A DNA stretch of 64,000 bases from Oscillospiraceae bacterium (GTDB lineage Bacteria; Bacillota; Clostridia; Oscillospirales; Oscillospiraceae), in assembly GCA_017538965.1 (NCBI GenBank), contig JAFYHU010000080.1, forward strand, positions 1-64,000, in the 5' to 3' direction. The translations under genes and the position numbers were made by a program. The first letter of the stretch is position 1. Each line of letters opens with the position of its first letter. This document shows, piece by piece, positions 25,245-33,799 of the stretch. The notes under the pieces are model-generated. The model saw only the letters and a list, made by a program, of their open reading frames with translations, was not told the origin of the DNA and searched no databases.

Positions 25245-26090
25245 GTGTCAGCCATTCTTGAATTCGAACACGTCAGCTTTCGTTATCCGGAAACAAAGAC
25301 CGACAGCCTTCGCGACCTGAGCCTCTCCTTTGAAGAGGGGACCTTTACGGCGGTACTCGGCCATAACGGATCGGGAAAGTCGACGCTGGCCAAACATATG
25401 AACGGACTTCTGACCCCGACATCCGGTCGTGTCCTCGTTTCCGGGATGGATACGAAAGAGGAGAAGAATCTTTTCAGGATTCGCCAGACAGTCGGCATGG
25501 TGTTTCAGAACCCGGACAACCAGATCGTATCCAATGTCGTGGAGGAGGACGTTGCCTTCGCTCCCGAAAACCTCGGGATTCCTCCGGAGGAAATCCGGGC
25601 GCGCGTGAATGTTTCCCTCAAACAGGTGGGCATGTATGAGTATCGGAAGCATGCCCCGCATCTGCTGTCGGGCGGACAGAAGCAGCGCGTCGCGATTGCA
25701 GGTGTGCTTGCCATGCAGCCGAAGGTGATCGTTCTGGACGAGCCGACGGCGATGCTGGACCCGCAGGGCCGGGAAGAAGTCATAGACACGATCAATATTC
25801 TCTGCCGGGTAAAAAAGATGACGGTGGTGCTGATCACTCATCATATGGAAGAATGCATCGATGCTGACCGCGTGCTGGTGATGTCTGAAGGATCGGTTAT
25901 CCTCGACGGAAGCCCGGCGGAAGTCTTTTCGCAGGTTGACGAGATGCTCGGCGCCGGTCTGGATGTTCCCGAGACGGTGCAGATGACCGCAGCCCTGAAC
26001 CGGGCCGGTTTCTGCCTGCCGGAAGGAATGCTGCACATAGAGGAATGCGCGGATGCCATAGCGGATGCCATTCGGGATCGGAGAAGCTGA
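25245..26090 (+). CDS. ecfA1: Energy-coupling factor transporter ATPase EcfA1
   Basis: 281 residues. It is one of two ABC ATPases that power group II ECF vitamin uptake with EcfT and exchangeable S components. Walker A is GHNGSGKST, the Q-loop lies in MVFQNPDNQIVSNVVEEDVAF, the signature is LSGGQKQRVAIAG, Walker B is VIVLDEPTAMLDPQG and the H-loop is ITHHMEE. The start is GTG at 25245, 6 bases behind AAGGAG. The stop overlaps the ecfA2 start by one base. Confidence 0.95.
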   Translation: MSAILEFEHVSFRYPETKTDSLRDLSLSFEEGTFTAVLGHNGSGKSTLAKHMNGLLTPTSGRVLVSGMDTKEEKNLFRIRQTVGMVFQNPDNQIVSNVVEEDVAFAPENLGIPPEEIRARVNVSLKQVGMYEYRKHAPHLLSGGQKQRVAIAGVLAMQPKVIVLDEPTAMLDPQGREEVIDTINILCRVKKMTVVLITHHMEECIDADRVLVMSEGSVILDGSPAEVFSQVDEMLGAGLDVPETVQMTAALNRAGFCLPEGMLHIEECADAIADAIRDRRS

Positions 26091-26950
26091 TGGCAGTCCT
26101 GACAGTTGAAAATCTGAAGCATATTTACAGCATCGGCACGCCGTTTGAAAACGTCGGGATTCACGATGTCAGTCTTACGATCGGGCAGGGCGAGCGCATC
26201 TGCCTGCTGGGCCACACCGGTTCGGGAAAGTCGACCTTTGTCCAGCATCTGAACGCGCTGCTCCAGCCCAGCTCCGGCAGCGTTCTGCTTGACGGAGAGA
26301 ACATCAACAAAAACAAAATCACGCGGCGGGATGTCAAACGCCGGGTCGGCCTTGTTTTCCAGTATCCGGAGTACCAGCTTTTTGAAGAAACGGTCTATGC
26401 CGATATTGCCTTTGGGCCGAAGAACATGAAGCTCGGCAAAGAGGAGATTGACGAGCGCGTACACGAAGCGGCGCGCTTTGCCGGAGTGGACGACAGTCTG
26501 CTTCCGTGCTCTCCGCTCGAGCTTTCCGGCGGCCAGAAGCGCCGCATCGCCATTGCCGGCGTGATTGCCATGCGCCCGGAGATCCTGATTCTGGACGAAC
26601 CGACCGCAGGCCTCGATCCGGCGGGCAGCCGGCAGATTTTTGAGAATATCCGAAGCTACCGCGAAAACAGCGGAGCGACGGTCATCGTCGTTTCGCACAG
26701 CATGGAGGATGCCGCCCGCTTCTTTGACCGCCTGATCGTATTTGATCATGGCACCGTCTGTATGGACGGGAGTCCCGAAGAGGTCTTCTCGCGCGCGGAC
26801 AAGCTGACGGAAATCGGCCTGAATGTCCCGAAAGCGACCGAGCTTGCCCGGGCGCTGTACCGGCGCGGTGTTCTTCCGGATGCTGCCGTTTACACCCACG
26901 AACAGCTTCTCAGAGCGGTTCTGCAGGCGGGAGGTGAGGCGGCATGCTGA
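26090..26950 (+). CDS. ecfA2: Energy-coupling factor transporter ATPase EcfA2
   Basis: 286 residues, paralogue and partner of EcfA1. Walker A is GHTGSGKSTF, the Q-loop segment VFQYPEYQLFEETVYADIAFG, the signature LSGGQKRRIAIAG, Walker B ILILDEPTAGLDPAG and the switch His is in VSHSME. The ATG at 26090 sits in an ATGA overlap with ecfA1; upstream in-frame codons lie inside ecfA1. It overlaps ecfT by 7 bases. Confidence 0.95.
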   Translation: MAVLTVENLKHIYSIGTPFENVGIHDVSLTIGQGERICLLGHTGSGKSTFVQHLNALLQPSSGSVLLDGENINKNKITRRDVKRRVGLVFQYPEYQLFEETVYADIAFGPKNMKLGKEEIDERVHEAARFAGVDDSLLPCSPLELSGGQKRRIAIAGVIAMRPEILILDEPTAGLDPAGSRQIFENIRSYRENSGATVIVVSHSMEDAARFFDRLIVFDHGTVCMDGSPEEVFSRADKLTEIGLNVPKATELARALYRRGVLPDAAVYTHEQLLRAVLQAGGEAAC

Positions 26951-27741
26951 AAGACATCACCCTCGGCCAGTATTTCCCCGGTGAGACGCCGGTACACCGC
27001 CTGGATCCCCGAACCAAGCTGATTCTCGTCGTCCTGTATATTATCGCTCTCTTTCAGGCAGACGCATGGCCTTCCTACCTGCTTGTGATTCTGGTAACCC
27101 TGATCTGTATGGGTATCTCCAAAATCTCGCTGAAGAATATCTTCAAGGGCCTGAAGCCCATGCTCTTCATCATTGCGCTCACGGCAATCCTCAATCTTTT
27201 CTACACGCAGGGGACACCGGTCAGAGAAGGATGGATCATCACCTGGGAAGGCATTGACCGCGCGGTCAAAATGATGCTGCGCATCACCCTCCTGATCACG
27301 GGAACCTTCCTTCTGACCTATACCACGAGTCCCATGGCCCTGACAGACGGCCTTGAGATGCTGATGCGGCCGCTGAAGAAGCTGAAGGTGCCCGTGCACG
27401 AGATGACGCTGATGATGAGCATGGCCCTGCGCTTTATCCCGACGCTGATCGAAGAAACCGACAAGATCATGTCGGCTCAGAAGGCACGCGGCGCCGATTT
27501 TGAAACGGGAAGTCTCACCCAGCGCGCCAAAGCGCTGCTGCCGATTCTAGTTCCTCTGTTTGTCTCTTCCTTCCGCCGCGCCGATGAGCTGGCGATCGCG
27601 ATGGAAAGCCGCTGCTATCACGGCGGCGAGGGGCGGACCCGGATGAATCAGCTGAAGTACGGCAGAAACGATTATATCGCCCTGCTTCTCGGCGTACTTT
27701 TTCTGGCAGCCGTCAACGTTATGAAGCATTTTGGACTGTAA
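26944..27741 (+). CDS. ecfT: Energy-coupling factor transmembrane protein EcfT
   Basis: 265 residues with about five membrane segments. The opening TLGQYFPGETPVHRLDPRTK is typical. The two coupling-helix motifs that contact the ATPases are seen as QKARGADFETG and MESRCYHGGEGR. It scaffolds the ECF transporter and binds different substrate-binding S components, none of which is in the window. Its stop shares a base with the truA start, so truA is in the same transcript. Confidence 0.94.
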   Translation: MLKDITLGQYFPGETPVHRLDPRTKLILVVLYIIALFQADAWPSYLLVILVTLICMGISKISLKNIFKGLKPMLFIIALTAILNLFYTQGTPVREGWIITWEGIDRAVKMMLRITLLITGTFLLTYTTSPMALTDGLEMLMRPLKKLKVPVHEMTLMMSMALRFIPTLIEETDKIMSAQKARGADFETGSLTQRAKALLPILVPLFVSSFRRADELAIAMESRCYHGGEGRTRMNQLKYGRNDYIALLLGVLFLAAVNVMKHFGL

Positions 27742-28538
27742 TGAACGCTGAAGAGAAAAACATCCTCCTTCACCTGCGCTATGACGGATCGGCCTATCAC
27801 GGCTGGCAGATCCAGAAGAACGACTGCACCGTCCAGGAGACGCTTGAACGCGCGCTCAGCACGGTCTGCGGCCATCAGGTGAAAACGGTCGGCTGCGGGA
27901 GAACCGACGCCGGCGTGCATGCCCGGCATTACTGCGCCAATTTCCGGACCGTCTCCGGCATTCCGGCAGACCGCCTTCCCTTCGCGCTCAACACTTTGCT
28001 GCCCAGGGACATTTCCGTGCTGGAAGCCTGCGAGGGAGAGGCGGAATTCAACGCAATCCTGTCCTGCGTCAGGAAGGAGTATATCTACCGGATTCTGAAT
28101 GCCCCGCTGCGGGATCCCTTCCTGGACCGCTATTCCTGCTTCTATCCCCAGCGGCTGGATATGGAACGCTTTGCCGAAGCCGCGGCCGCCTTTGAAGGCA
28201 CGCACGACTTCCGGGCGGTACGCTCGGTCGGAACGGAGACGAAAACCACCGTGCGCACGGTCTATCACTGCCGCGCAGAGAAGACGGGGGATCTGATCAC
28301 GGTTTCCATCTGTGCAAACGGCTTCCTGTACAACATGTGCCGGGCCATGGTCGGCACCATGGTTTATGCCTCCTACGGCAAACTGAATCCCGAAGATATC
28401 CCGGAACTGCTCGAAAAGGGCGACCGCCGGCTGACCGGCCCGACCATGCCGCCCCAGGGTCTGTTTATGAATCATCTCTGGTATTCTGATTTTGAATTGT
28501 GCGACTCGTCCTCCTTCTCGGGTCGGAAAAGCGGGTGA
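27741..28538 (+). CDS. truA: tRNA pseudouridine(38-40) synthase
   Basis: 265 residues. It isomerises uridines in the anticodon stem-loop of many tRNAs. The catalytic Asp is in VGCGRTDAGVHA near residue 53, and the FNAILSCVRKEYIYRI and NGFLYNMCRAMVGT blocks are diagnostic. The ecfA1-ecfA2-ecfT-truA order is common in Firmicutes, where it often continues with rplM-rpsI; here a CvpA-type gene follows after 4 bases. Confidence 0.95.
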   Translation: MNAEEKNILLHLRYDGSAYHGWQIQKNDCTVQETLERALSTVCGHQVKTVGCGRTDAGVHARHYCANFRTVSGIPADRLPFALNTLLPRDISVLEACEGEAEFNAILSCVRKEYIYRILNAPLRDPFLDRYSCFYPQRLDMERFAEAAAAFEGTHDFRAVRSVGTETKTTVRTVYHCRAEKTGDLITVSICANGFLYNMCRAMVGTMVYASYGKLNPEDIPELLEKGDRRLTGPTMPPQGLFMNHLWYSDFELCDSSSFSGRKSG

Positions 28539-28542
28539 GACA

Positions 28543-29262
28543 ATGAACATCATTATTGATATTGCACTGCTGATCATCGTGGCGCTCAGTATCTGGTACG
28601 GGTATAAAAGAGGCCTGATCGGCAGCATTCTGGGCATTCTCGCGATCATCGCAGCGCTGATTGCGGGCAGTTCCCTGTCGGCCAACTACGCTTTTGAGGC
28701 CGTACCGGTTCTGGAACCCTTCCTGAACGGCTATGTGGATTCGCAGAAAACCCGTGATACCGTGCTGGAAAAGATGGGCTACGGCTCGACGGATCTCTCG
28801 CTGGACGATGTGCTGGCGACGGACAGCTCGCTCCGCTATGATTATGCGGTTCTCTGCATGGAGGAGATCGGCTTCCATGAAGAGCGTGCCGAAGAACTGG
28901 CCGAACGGGCAGTGTCCTATTCCGATCAGAACGGGGTCGACATGAGCGAAGCCGTCATTACCATTCTCTGCGATACGATTACCTATGTGGCAGGGCTGAC
29001 CATCTGTTTCCTGCTGATTCTGATCCTGCTGGTAGCACTCGGGAACGTCGGAAACCTTGTTTTCCGTCTGCCCGACAGTCTTGAGCTTCTCGATGAGCTG
29101 GGCGGCGCGCTGATGGGATTTGTCATCGGGTTTCTGTACTGTGTGCTGCTCTGCTGGCTGCTGAGTTTTCTGGGCCTGATCATCGGAAAGGATACCATGG
29201 ACAACACGCTTCTTGGGCGCTTCTTCATGAGCTTCCGCTTCCTGACAAACGGCCTGCTGTAA
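28543..29262 (+). CDS. CvpA-family membrane protein
   Basis: 239 residues. Four hydrophobic segments are seen: residues about 3-50 hold two short ones, and about 150-175 and 195-220 hold the others. The first block (DIALLIIVALSIWYGYKRGLIGS) is typical of CvpA-like proteins, which are linked to colicin V secretion in Escherichia coli and to envelope functions elsewhere. The role in Clostridia is unknown. The ATG at 28543 is the first with a weak GGGTGAG ribosome site. clpE follows after 12 bases. Confidence 0.78.
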   Translation: MNIIIDIALLIIVALSIWYGYKRGLIGSILGILAIIAALIAGSSLSANYAFEAVPVLEPFLNGYVDSQKTRDTVLEKMGYGSTDLSLDDVLATDSSLRYDYAVLCMEEIGFHEERAEELAERAVSYSDQNGVDMSEAVITILCDTITYVAGLTICFLLILILLVALGNVGNLVFRLPDSLELLDELGGALMGFVIGFLYCVLLCWLLSFLGLIIGKDTMDNTLLGRFFMSFRFLTNGLL

Positions 29263-29274
29263 AAGAGGTTTTTT

Positions 29275-31656
29275 ATGCAAGCAACAATCTGCTCCCGCTG
29301 CGGGAAAAACCCCGCAGTGGTCTTTATCACCAAAATAGAGAAAGGCGAGACCCGCAGCGAGGGTCTCTGTCTTAAGTGCGCCCGTGAGCTCCACATTAAG
29401 CCGATCGACGACATCCTGACAAAGATGGGAATTTCGGATGAGGATCTGGACAACCTGTCGGGCGAGATGATGAACGCGCTGAGCGGCGTGGAGGATCTGA
29501 TGGGGATCACCGATGCGGGCGAGGAAGACAGCACGGATGATGAGGGGAAAACGGCGACATTTCCCTTCTTCGGGAAGCTGTTTGACGCCCTGCGTCCGGA
29601 CAATCCGGGGCATACGGGAACGCCGGCTCCGCTTCCGGGAGAGGAGCGGCAGAAGAACGGCGAACGCCCTGCCGGACGTCCGCAGCCGCAGAACGGGCGC
29701 GCGCCCAAACGGAAGTTTCTGGACAGCTACTGCATCGACCTGACGGCACGTGCGCGGGAAGGCAAGCTGGACGCGATGATCGGGCGGGACGAGGAACTTG
29801 AGCGTGTGATTCAGATCCTGAACCGCCGCCAGAAAAACAACCCCTGCCTGATCGGAGAACCCGGCGTGGGCAAAACGGCTATCGCGGAAGGGCTGGCCCA
29901 GCGCATCGCCATGGGCAATGTTCCGTACAAGCTGCAGGACAAACAGGTCTTTCTGCTTGACCTGACGGCGCTGGTCGCCGGGACCCAGTTCAGAGGCCAG
30001 TTTGAAAGCCGCATGAAAGGCCTGATCGAAGAAATCCGGAAGCAGGGCAACATCATCCTCGTGATCGACGAGGTGCACACCATCGTCGGTGCCGGTGATG
30101 CGGAAGGCAGCATGAATGCCGCCAACATTCTCAAGCCGGCGCTCTCCCGCGGGGAAATCCAGGTGATCGGCGCGACAACCTTTACCGAATATCGGAAGCA
30201 TATCGAAAAGGACTCCGCGCTCGAACGGCGTTTCCAGCCGGTCACGATCAACGAGCCTTCCCTCGATGACAGCATCCGCATTCTCCGCGGCATTGCGCAC
30301 TATTATGAAGAGTATCACGGCATCTCCATCCCGGACGAGATGTGCGAAAAAGCCGTGATCATGAGCGAGCGATATATCACCGACCGTTTCCTGCCGGACA
30401 AGGCGATCGACCTTCTGGATGAGGCCTGTTCGGATGTCAATCTCAAAGATCCCGACATCAACCGCCGGATGTTTGCGGAACGGGAACTGGAAAACATTCG
30501 CTTTGAAGCAGACGCGCTTCTTTCGGATGCCGCGGCGAACTCCGATTCCGACAGCCCCCAGCGCACGGAAGAGCGATATGCCCGGATTGCCGAACTGCGC
30601 AGCAGGGAACTGCGGCTGAATCAGGAACTCGATGTGCTGAAGGCGAAGGGAAAGCCGGTTCTGACCGTCGACAATCTTGCCCGCATCATCGAACTCTGGA
30701 CCAAGATCCCCGCGTCTTCCGTCAAGGAAGACGAGCTCGAGCGGCTTGCAGAACTGGATGTCCGTCTCAAACAGCATATCATCGGCCAGGACGAAGCGGT
30801 CGATGCCGTCTGCGCGGCGATCCGCCGTGGTCGGGTCGGTCTCAAGGTCAAGCGCAAACCGGTCAGCTTTATCTTTGTCGGCGGCTCGGGCGTCGGCAAG
30901 ACGGAACTGGTCAAGCGGCTTGCCGAGGACATGTTTGACTCGCCCGAGAGCCTGATCCGTCTCGACATGTCCGAATTCATGGAAAAGTTTGCGGTTTCCC
31001 GCATCATCGGTTCGCCTCCCGGCTATGTCGGCTATGACGAGGCCGGACAACTGACCGAGAAGATCCGCCGCAAGCCCTACTCGGTTGTGCTCTTCGATGA
31101 AATCGAAAAAGCCCATCCCGATGTGATGAACATCCTGCTCCAGATTCTGGACGACGGACATATCACCGATGCGCAGGGGCGGAACGTCAATTTCGAGAAT
31201 ACCATCATCATCATGACAACCAACGCCGGCAGCAATACCAACACGAGCACGGTCGGCTTCGGCGGCACCGTCAGCGACATGAGCCGCGAACGCGCCCTGA
31301 AGGCACTCGGCGATTTCCTCCGGCCCGAGTTTCTGAACCGCGTGGACGAAATCGTCTGCTTCAACCGCCTGACCGAAGAGAACTTTGCCGCCATTGCCGA
31401 GCTGATGCTCGGGGAGGTGCGAGATGTCCTCCGGGCACGGGGAATTGAACTCGGCTGGGATCGGAGCGTTGTGGACGCCCTGGTGCGCAAAGGCTATTCC
31501 ACGGTCTACGGCGCCCGCAACCTGCGGCGCCTGATCCAGAAGGACGTGGAAGACCTGATTGCGGCCAGAATGATTTCCGACCACGGCAAAAACCTGACGG
31601 CTATCCGCCTGACCGCCGACGGCGACAGCATCCTGTGCGAACCCACAGAAGCATAA
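29275..31656 (+). CDS. clpE: ClpE-type AAA+ unfoldase with N-terminal zinc finger
   Basis: 793 residues. The N terminus has a CxxC...CxxC zinc finger (CSRCGKNPAVV and CLKCAREL) as in ClpE or McsA instead of the ClpC N-domain repeats. AAA domain 1 has GEPGVGKTAIAEG and VIDEVHTIVGAG; domain 2 has GGSGVGKTELVKR and LFDEIEKAHPDV plus the sensor GARNLRRLIQ. A VGFGG loop in the second domain may dock ClpP. A Pro/Gly-rich linker separates the finger from domain 1. It unfolds substrates for ClpP or disaggregates proteins under stress. No CtsR or McsB gene is nearby. Confidence 0.88.
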   Translation: MQATICSRCGKNPAVVFITKIEKGETRSEGLCLKCARELHIKPIDDILTKMGISDEDLDNLSGEMMNALSGVEDLMGITDAGEEDSTDDEGKTATFPFFGKLFDALRPDNPGHTGTPAPLPGEERQKNGERPAGRPQPQNGRAPKRKFLDSYCIDLTARAREGKLDAMIGRDEELERVIQILNRRQKNNPCLIGEPGVGKTAIAEGLAQRIAMGNVPYKLQDKQVFLLDLTALVAGTQFRGQFESRMKGLIEEIRKQGNIILVIDEVHTIVGAGDAEGSMNAANILKPALSRGEIQVIGATTFTEYRKHIEKDSALERRFQPVTINEPSLDDSIRILRGIAHYYEEYHGISIPDEMCEKAVIMSERYITDRFLPDKAIDLLDEACSDVNLKDPDINRRMFAERELENIRFEADALLSDAAANSDSDSPQRTEERYARIAELRSRELRLNQELDVLKAKGKPVLTVDNLARIIELWTKIPASSVKEDELERLAELDVRLKQHIIGQDEAVDAVCAAIRRGRVGLKVKRKPVSFIFVGGSGVGKTELVKRLAEDMFDSPESLIRLDMSEFMEKFAVSRIIGSPPGYVGYDEAGQLTEKIRRKPYSVVLFDEIEKAHPDVMNILLQILDDGHITDAQGRNVNFENTIIIMTTNAGSNTNTSTVGFGGTVSDMSRERALKALGDFLRPEFLNRVDEIVCFNRLTEENFAAIAELMLGEVRDVLRARGIELGWDRSVVDALVRKGYSTVYGARNLRRLIQKDVEDLIAARMISDHGKNLTAIRLTADGDSILCEPTEA

Positions 31657-31783
31657 AACGTTTCGCACAGTTGGAATGACAGGACCTGGCCCGGGTAAAA
31701 AGCGCAGTGAGTTAGCGCAGTGCGATCCCTGCCATCCCTTAAAGCGCGGCGGGGAAAGCTCGGTGCGAGGGACCAAGTTCAAA

Positions 31784-31812
31784 TCCGCGCAATTGCAGAA
31801 AGCTGAAAACGG
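31784..31812 (+). repeat. 29-base dispersed element, inverted copy of 24620-24648
   Basis: Core TCCGCGCAATTGCAGAAAGC. It lies in the 179-base gap between clpE and the Nudix gene, where no gene is visible. Confidence 0.6.
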
Positions 31813-31835
31813 GCACTCCCGGGGAATATTTTACT

Positions 31836-32321
31836 ATGTCGAAACTCAACATGCGCAATACCACTCTCTGTTATATTGAGCGGGACGGAAAGTACCTGAT
31901 GCTGCACCGCACCGTGAAGGAAAACGATCTGAACAAAGACAAGTGGATCGGCATCGGCGGCAAGTTCGAAGAGGGCGAAAGCCCCGAGGACTGCCTCCGC
32001 CGCGAGGTCCTTGAGGAGACCGGCCTCTGCCTGGATTCCTGGCGCTACTGTGGCATCGTGACCTTTGTCTCGGATGAATGGGGAACCGAATACATGCACC
32101 TCTTCCATTCCGAAGCCTTTCACGGAAGTCTTCGCCGCTGCGATGAAGGCGAGCTGGAATGGATAGAAAAAGAGACACTGCTCACCATGCCGGATCTCTG
32201 GGAAGGCGACCGCATCTTCCTCCGTCTGATGGAAGAACGGGCACCGTTCTTTTCTCTGAAACTCTGTTACCAGGGCGACCGCCTGACCGAAGCCGTCCTG
32301 AACGGGAACCGTCTTTTCTGA
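31836..32321 (+). CDS. Nudix hydrolase (8-oxo-dGTP diphosphatase-like)
   Basis: 161 residues. The Nudix box is complete: GGKFEEGESPEDCLRREV continuing into LEETGL, the GX5EX7REUXEEXGU pattern. The opening NTTLCYIERDGKYLMLHRT and the DKWIGIGGKFE strand are typical of the MutT/YtkD branch that cleans oxidised nucleotides or hydrolyses other nucleoside diphosphate derivatives. The substrate is not certain. It stands alone, with no clear ribosome site directly before the ATG at 31836. Confidence 0.85.
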   Translation: MSKLNMRNTTLCYIERDGKYLMLHRTVKENDLNKDKWIGIGGKFEEGESPEDCLRREVLEETGLCLDSWRYCGIVTFVSDEWGTEYMHLFHSEAFHGSLRRCDEGELEWIEKETLLTMPDLWEGDRIFLRLMEERAPFFSLKLCYQGDRLTEAVLNGNRLF

Positions 32322-32337
32322 GCAGAAGAAATGCTTG

Positions 32338-32455
32338 CATTTTCCGAATGCTGTGTTATTATAATACTGCTGAAAAGCAAAGTCGATGGGAAGCCTGCCA
32401 CAGGCTCACCAAAGCGAAGCCCCGAGAGTTGCAGCTCCCGAGGCTTCTGCCGTTT
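32338..32455 (+). ncRNA. Possible antisense RNA to the toxin-like micropeptide gene
   Basis: A promoter-like TTGCAT...TATAAT pair around 32338-32368 on the plus strand points into a GC-rich hairpin, GAAGCCCCGAGAG/CTCCCGAGGCTTC (about 32416-32444), which is also the terminator of the minus-strand micropeptide gene. The spacer is about 19 bases, so the promoter is not ideal. An RNA from here would overlap the 3' part of the small gene, the layout of type I toxin-antitoxin pairs. Inference only. Confidence 0.4.
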
Positions 32456-32574
32456 TACAACCGGCTAACGTCGTCAGGCTGTGCTGCCTGCTTTCCGTCC
32501 AGCCATATGCAAATATAGTATGCAGCTATACTTGCCATGACGGAAAGAATAAAGACGATGAGAATTTCGTCCAC
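32455..32574 (-). CDS. Toxin-like single-membrane-span micropeptide, 39 residues
   Basis: A GTG start at 32574 stands behind GGAGGTGAG, an excellent ribosome site. The product has a short acidic start, one membrane helix (ILIVFILSVMASIAAYYICIW) and a polar tail beginning LDGK. This architecture, a helix ending in CxWLDG, is widespread among small hydrophobic peptides of gut Firmicutes, and resembles type I toxins such as TxpA or Fst. A GC-rich hairpin follows the stop, and a putative antisense promoter faces it. Confidence 0.6.
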   Translation of the reverse strand: MDEILIVFILSVMASIAAYYICIWLDGKQAAQPDDVSRL

Positions 32575-32691
32575 TGGCTCACCTCCCTCCACTGCGAGAG
32601 GTCCGGCAGCGGTTTCATTAGAACAAGTACGTCAAGCAAGTATCTATGTCATTCCGGTTCCCGTATCGGATCGCGAAAGGAGAAGAACAGG

Positions 32692-33201
32692 ATGGTAAGC
32701 CCCAATGAAATAGCTGCTCTGGCGGCCAAGAAGGAAAAAGAGAATTACACATTTCGAACCTATCTAAAAAGCCACGCAGATCCGAAAAAGCTGGACAGAC
32801 AGTTTCTTAAGCTGCACAGGGAATTATTTGCAAAATATGACTGCAATGCATGTCGGAACTGCTGTAAACGATATTGCGGCAATCTGTCGGAAGAAGATTT
32901 GCCGGGCTGTGCGGAATCATTCGGTATGACGCCGGAAGAATTCAAAACAAAGTACCTTCATAAGTGTGAAGACAGTACCTATAATGCGATTCATACGCCC
33001 TGTGATTTTCTGCAGGAGGACGGATCCTGCATGCTTGGCGATCAGAAGCCGGATAGCTGTGCTGACTTTCCTTATACGGCAAGACCTGATCGAATCGGAA
33101 GTCTGTACAGCATTATAGAATTCGCTGCTGTATGTCCGGTGTTGTACGAAATGCTTGAAAGACTGAAGAAAGAATACGGCTTTGTCTATCGGAGACGGTA
33201 G
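32692..33201 (+). CDS. YkgJ-type cysteine-cluster protein
   Basis: 169 residues. The motif CNACRNCCKRYCG (about residue 50) and a later set of Cys in HTPCDFLQEDGSCMLG and FAAVCPVL match the YkgJ-like CxxCxxCC family, thought to bind zinc or an Fe-S cluster. The function is not established. The ATG at 32692 follows AAAGGAG. Base composition is more AT-rich than the core genome nearby. A decayed copy of its last ~60 bases recurs at 35219, behind the ATPase gene. Confidence 0.75.
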   Translation: MVSPNEIAALAAKKEKENYTFRTYLKSHADPKKLDRQFLKLHRELFAKYDCNACRNCCKRYCGNLSEEDLPGCAESFGMTPEEFKTKYLHKCEDSTYNAIHTPCDFLQEDGSCMLGDQKPDSCADFPYTARPDRIGSLYSIIEFAAVCPVLYEMLERLKKEYGFVYRRR

Positions 33202-33300
33202 AAACTGAAAATCTTCGGAATAAACGATTGAAAATCTTGGGAATTTACTACAACCTTGGGAAACAAAAATGACAGCCGCATTCAAAGGTGTCTGTCATTT
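33149..33300 (+). repeat. Flanking direct repeat, left copy (3' end of the YkgJ gene plus terminator)
   Basis: Covers the last codons of the YkgJ gene, GAAAATCTTCGGAATAAAC, ATTGAAAATC and a final AATGACAG/CTGTCATT hairpin. The same order, about 80 percent identical by eye, recurs at 35219-35397. The final hairpin overlaps the stop of the XRE gene and could terminate from both sides. Confidence 0.65.
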
Positions 33301-33501
33301 GTTCATCTCCCGCTTGTCCGTTCGGCCGAGAATATAATCTATGGAAACCTGGTAATAGTCCGCAAATAAGATCAGTGTCTTGTAGTCGGCTTCACAAACC
33401 CCTGTTTCATACCTCGAAATGCTGTTCTGGTTCATATTCAGGTCCATGGCAACCTTTACTTGGGAGAGGCCTTTCTGCTCCCAAAGCTCACGTAATCGCA
33501 T
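33295..33501 (-). CDS. Small XRE-family helix-turn-helix regulator
   Basis: 68 residues, essentially one Cro/CI-type domain: LRELWEQKGLSQVKVAMDLNMNQ...ISRYETG, then a C-terminal YYQVSIDYILGRTD typical of XRE proteins. It would bind DNA as a dimer. It is divergent from the ATPase gene, and two palindromes lie in the 298 bases between them, so it is a candidate to bind these; this is untested. It has no partner toxin in evidence. Confidence 0.85.
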   Translation of the reverse strand: MRLRELWEQKGLSQVKVAMDLNMNQNSISRYETGVCEADYKTLILFADYYQVSIDYILGRTDKREMNK

Positions 33502-33649
33502 AAAACCCCTCCCTTGACGCCATTATCCCGTCTTTGACAGCAACTGAATAGAAAAGAGCGAGAGAATCTCCATATTATGAAATGAACTGAGAACGCATCT
33601 TTTTGTCAGTATAAGAGCGTGGAGCTACAGGATATGTCTGTAAAGACAA

Positions 33650-33696
33650 TATAATTCACTTAATCTTATTGCGATATTAAGATTAAGTGAATTATA
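33650..33696. promoter_or_regulatory. Perfect 19-bp palindrome upstream of the ATPase gene
   Basis: Arms 33650-33668 (TATAATTCACTTAATCTTA) and 33678-33696, 9-base loop, no mismatch. Together with the next palindrome it presents four copies of TATAATTC(A/G)CTTAATCT. It could be a regulator site or an RNA hairpin. Confidence 0.85.
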
Positions 33697-33732
33697 GGGC
33701 AATAAGCAGCTTGATATCAATGAAATAATCTG

Positions 33733-33781
33733 TTATAATTCGCTTAATCTATGCAAAAAACTGAGATTAAGCGAATTATAA
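33733..33781. promoter_or_regulatory. Perfect 18-bp palindrome abutting the ATPase ribosome site
   Basis: Arms 33733-33750 (TTATAATTCGCTTAATCT) and 33764-33781, 13-base loop, no mismatch. The right arm ends 2 bases before TAAGGAGG. TTATAAT inside each arm could itself be a -10 box, in both directions. Confidence 0.85.
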
Positions 33782-33799
33782 TTTAAGGAGGATTGTGAA

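Noticed and set aside
28465-31782. 1105-codon open frame on the minus strand across cvpA and clpE
   Set aside because: Shadow of clpE codon bias; no recognisable domain or start signal.
31676-31879. 67-codon frame between clpE and the Nudix gene
   Set aside because: It spans the dispersed 29-base element and overlaps the Nudix start in another frame; no ribosome site or domain.
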